DNA of 64,000 nucleotides from CAVZVW01 sp963778845 (GTDB lineage Bacteria > Actinomycetota > Actinomycetes > Actinomycetales > Kineosporiaceae): the NCBI GenBank assembly GCA_963778845.1, contig CAVZVW010000005.1:1-64000 (forward strand). Direction: 5' to 3'. The notes under the pieces were generated by a model. That model made no database searches. It worked only from the letters and a program-made list of their open reading frames with translations, and was not told where the DNA came from. Of this stretch, positions 63,062-64,000 are shown one piece after another (within the stretch, counting starts at the first letter, position 1; every line of letters begins with the position of its first letter). The position numbers were made by a program, and so were the translations under genes.

Positions 63062-63613
63062 GTGAACGAGCACACGCCCGCTGACGCCGCACCGCCCACC
63101 GACGTCGAGGACGACCGGCCCGGGCTCGAGGTGATGTCGTGGCAGCTCTTCGGCACCGCCGTACGCGAGCTCGCCGCGATGGTGGCCTCGGACGGCTACC
63201 GCCCGGACCTGGTGCTCGGGATCGCGCGCGGTGGGCTCCCGATCGCCGGCGGCATCGCCTACGCCCTGGGCGCGAAGGTGGTCGGCACGCTCAACGTCGA
63301 GTTCTACACCGGTGTGGATGCTCGGCTCGACGAACCAGTGGTGCTCCCGCCGCTGCTGGACGTCGACGCGCTGGCCGGCAGCGACGTCCTCGTGGTCGAC
63401 GACGTCGCCGACTCCGGACGAACCCTCGAGCTGGTCCTGGGGCTGGTAGCCGAACGCGTGTCGCAGGCCCGGATCGCGGTGCTGTACGACAAGCCGGGGT
63501 CGGTCGTGCGGCCGGACTACGTGTGGCGACACACGGATCGCTGGATCGAGTTCCCGTGGTCGGCGCTGCCCCCTCTGGTCGACTCCGCGGCCGTCTCCGA
63601 GGTCGCCGGCTGA
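63062..63613 (+). CDS. Phosphoribosyltransferase family protein
   Basis: 183 residues from GTG 63062 with GGAGG upstream. The PRPP loop is VLVVDDVADSGRTLELVLG, the hood has VLGIARGGLPIAGGIAYAL, and RWIEFPWS is the C-terminal end seen in hypoxanthine/xanthine-type PRTases. The base specificity is not evident. It is divergent from padR. Confidence 0.83.
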   Translation: MNEHTPADAAPPTDVEDDRPGLEVMSWQLFGTAVRELAAMVASDGYRPDLVLGIARGGLPIAGGIAYALGAKVVGTLNVEFYTGVDARLDEPVVLPPLLDVDALAGSDVLVVDDVADSGRTLELVLGLVAERVSQARIAVLYDKPGSVVRPDYVWRHTDRWIEFPWSALPPLVDSAAVSEVAG

Positions 63614-63636
63614 CGACCGGGTGACGATGCGGCCGA

Positions 63637-64000
63637 TCAGGCCGAAGCTCCCGAGTACCTCCGAAGCCCGGCACGCCACACCAGCCGGGCCAGCAGCGTG
63701 AAGCCCATGGCGAACGCGACGGCCCCGAGCAGCAGCAGGGGGCTCAGCCGGCCGATGAGTGCCTGGGCGGGCACCGTGACGGCGAAGGCCAGCGGGACGA
63801 GGAACGTGAGGACGCCGCGCAGCCAGCGGGGGTAGACCGATATGGGGAACCGGCCCGCTGCGAAGAGCCCCTGCACGAGCTCGGCCACCTGGTCCATGCG
63901 GACGAACCAGAAGGCGCTCGCGGCCAGCACCAGCCACATGTCGTAGATCAGCACGCCGCCCAGCGTGAGCGTGACCGCGAAGCCCAGGCCGGCCGCGAGC
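63637..64000 (-). CDS. ABC-2 type transporter permease (C-terminal part)
   Basis: The gene runs off the right edge; only about 121 C-terminal residues are here. They contain three membrane helices (VLIYDMWLVLAASAFWFV, GVLTFLVPLAFAVTVPAQAL, LLLLGAVAFAMGFTLLARLV) and the loop VYPRWLRG. LTFLVPLAFAVTVPA is characteristic of the ABC-2 permease group (COG3694) used in drug or lipid export. The ATPase gene should lie outside the window. Confidence 0.78.
   Translation of the reverse strand, partial: LAAGLGFAVTLTLGGVLIYDMWLVLAASAFWFVRMDQVAELVQGLFAAGRFPISVYPRWLRGVLTFLVPLAFAVTVPAQALIGRLSPLLLLGAVAFAMGFTLLARLVWRAGLRRYSGASA

Overview
The window looks like two unlike pieces of DNA joined near 4.85-5.03 kb. 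Bases 1 to about 4.9 kb are visibly poorer in G+C. Every recognisable gene there lies on the minus strand and is broken by several single-base frame changes: an M24 (Xaa-Pro) peptidase, a short-chain dehydrogenase, an Ldh-family (malate/L-lactate type) dehydrogenase, a 2-oxoacid dehydrogenase E2 subunit, and an arsR-arsC fragment fused in mid-gene into the E2 lipoyl domain. This piece may come from another organism (transfer or a chimeric assembly).

From about 5 kb onward the sequence is a high-GC actinomycete. The evidence is a SigA/HrdB-type sigma factor with a long Ala/Lys/Pro N-terminus, a SAM-IV riboswitch, DUF222-HNH, DUF4192, DUF4012 and DUF5317 proteins, a class E sortase, a LexA-type SOS box and frequent GTG starts. 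A Micrococcales-like genome is plausible, but I cannot place it further.

Layout. 5-16 kb is a surface-polysaccharide island: two paralogous GT4 glycosyltransferases, three GT-A-like enzymes, an FkbM methyltransferase, a Wzx flippase, GDP-mannose 4,6-dehydratase and a Wzy-type polymerase. 16.3-24.5 kb is the second half of this envelope locus: GDP-L-fucose synthase, a Wzz-tyrosine autokinase, its cognate-type low-molecular-weight phosphatase, a DUF4012 protein, an LPRTG surface protein, a class E sortase and a glucuronyl C5-epimerase-like protein. Together they suggest a fucose-containing, possibly uronate-containing, exported polymer with a sortase-anchored partner.

24.8-33.7 kb is housekeeping: sigA, an HhH-GPD protein, a universal stress protein, a Nudix hydrolase, the metY-metX operon behind a SAM-IV riboswitch plus a seven-codon leader ORF, a DUF4192 protein and a matrixin-like metalloprotease. 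33.8-37.9 kb is the most unusual unit: a Pro/Ala-rich 56-residue peptide, an ECF-like sigma factor, a small beta-sandwich protein and a TPR-CHAT (caspase-like) protein, all on one strand. 38-49 kb carries DUF5317, an M15 peptidase, a spermidine-synthase-like protein, an alcohol dehydrogenase, a DUF885 protein, an aldo/keto reductase, a PPi-type phosphofructokinase with five frame changes, mannose-6-phosphate isomerase and an ABC-F ATPase. 49-54.7 kb holds RecQ, ATP-dependent DNA ligase and an SOS-box-controlled DUF222-HNH gene. 54.8-64 kb holds small membrane and secreted proteins, a phosphotransferase, a PAC2 protein, a NarL-type two-component pair, an epimerase, a PadR regulator, a phosphoribosyltransferase and the end of an ABC-2 permease.

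Many otherwise well-conserved genes in the actinomycete part carry one-base indels in short G or C runs (metX, metY, ligase, aldo/keto reductase, wzx and others; five in pfk). Removing them restores exact codon lengths, so I read most of them as sequence or assembly errors, not gene decay. I found no rRNA or tRNA gene, CRISPR array or insertion sequence.
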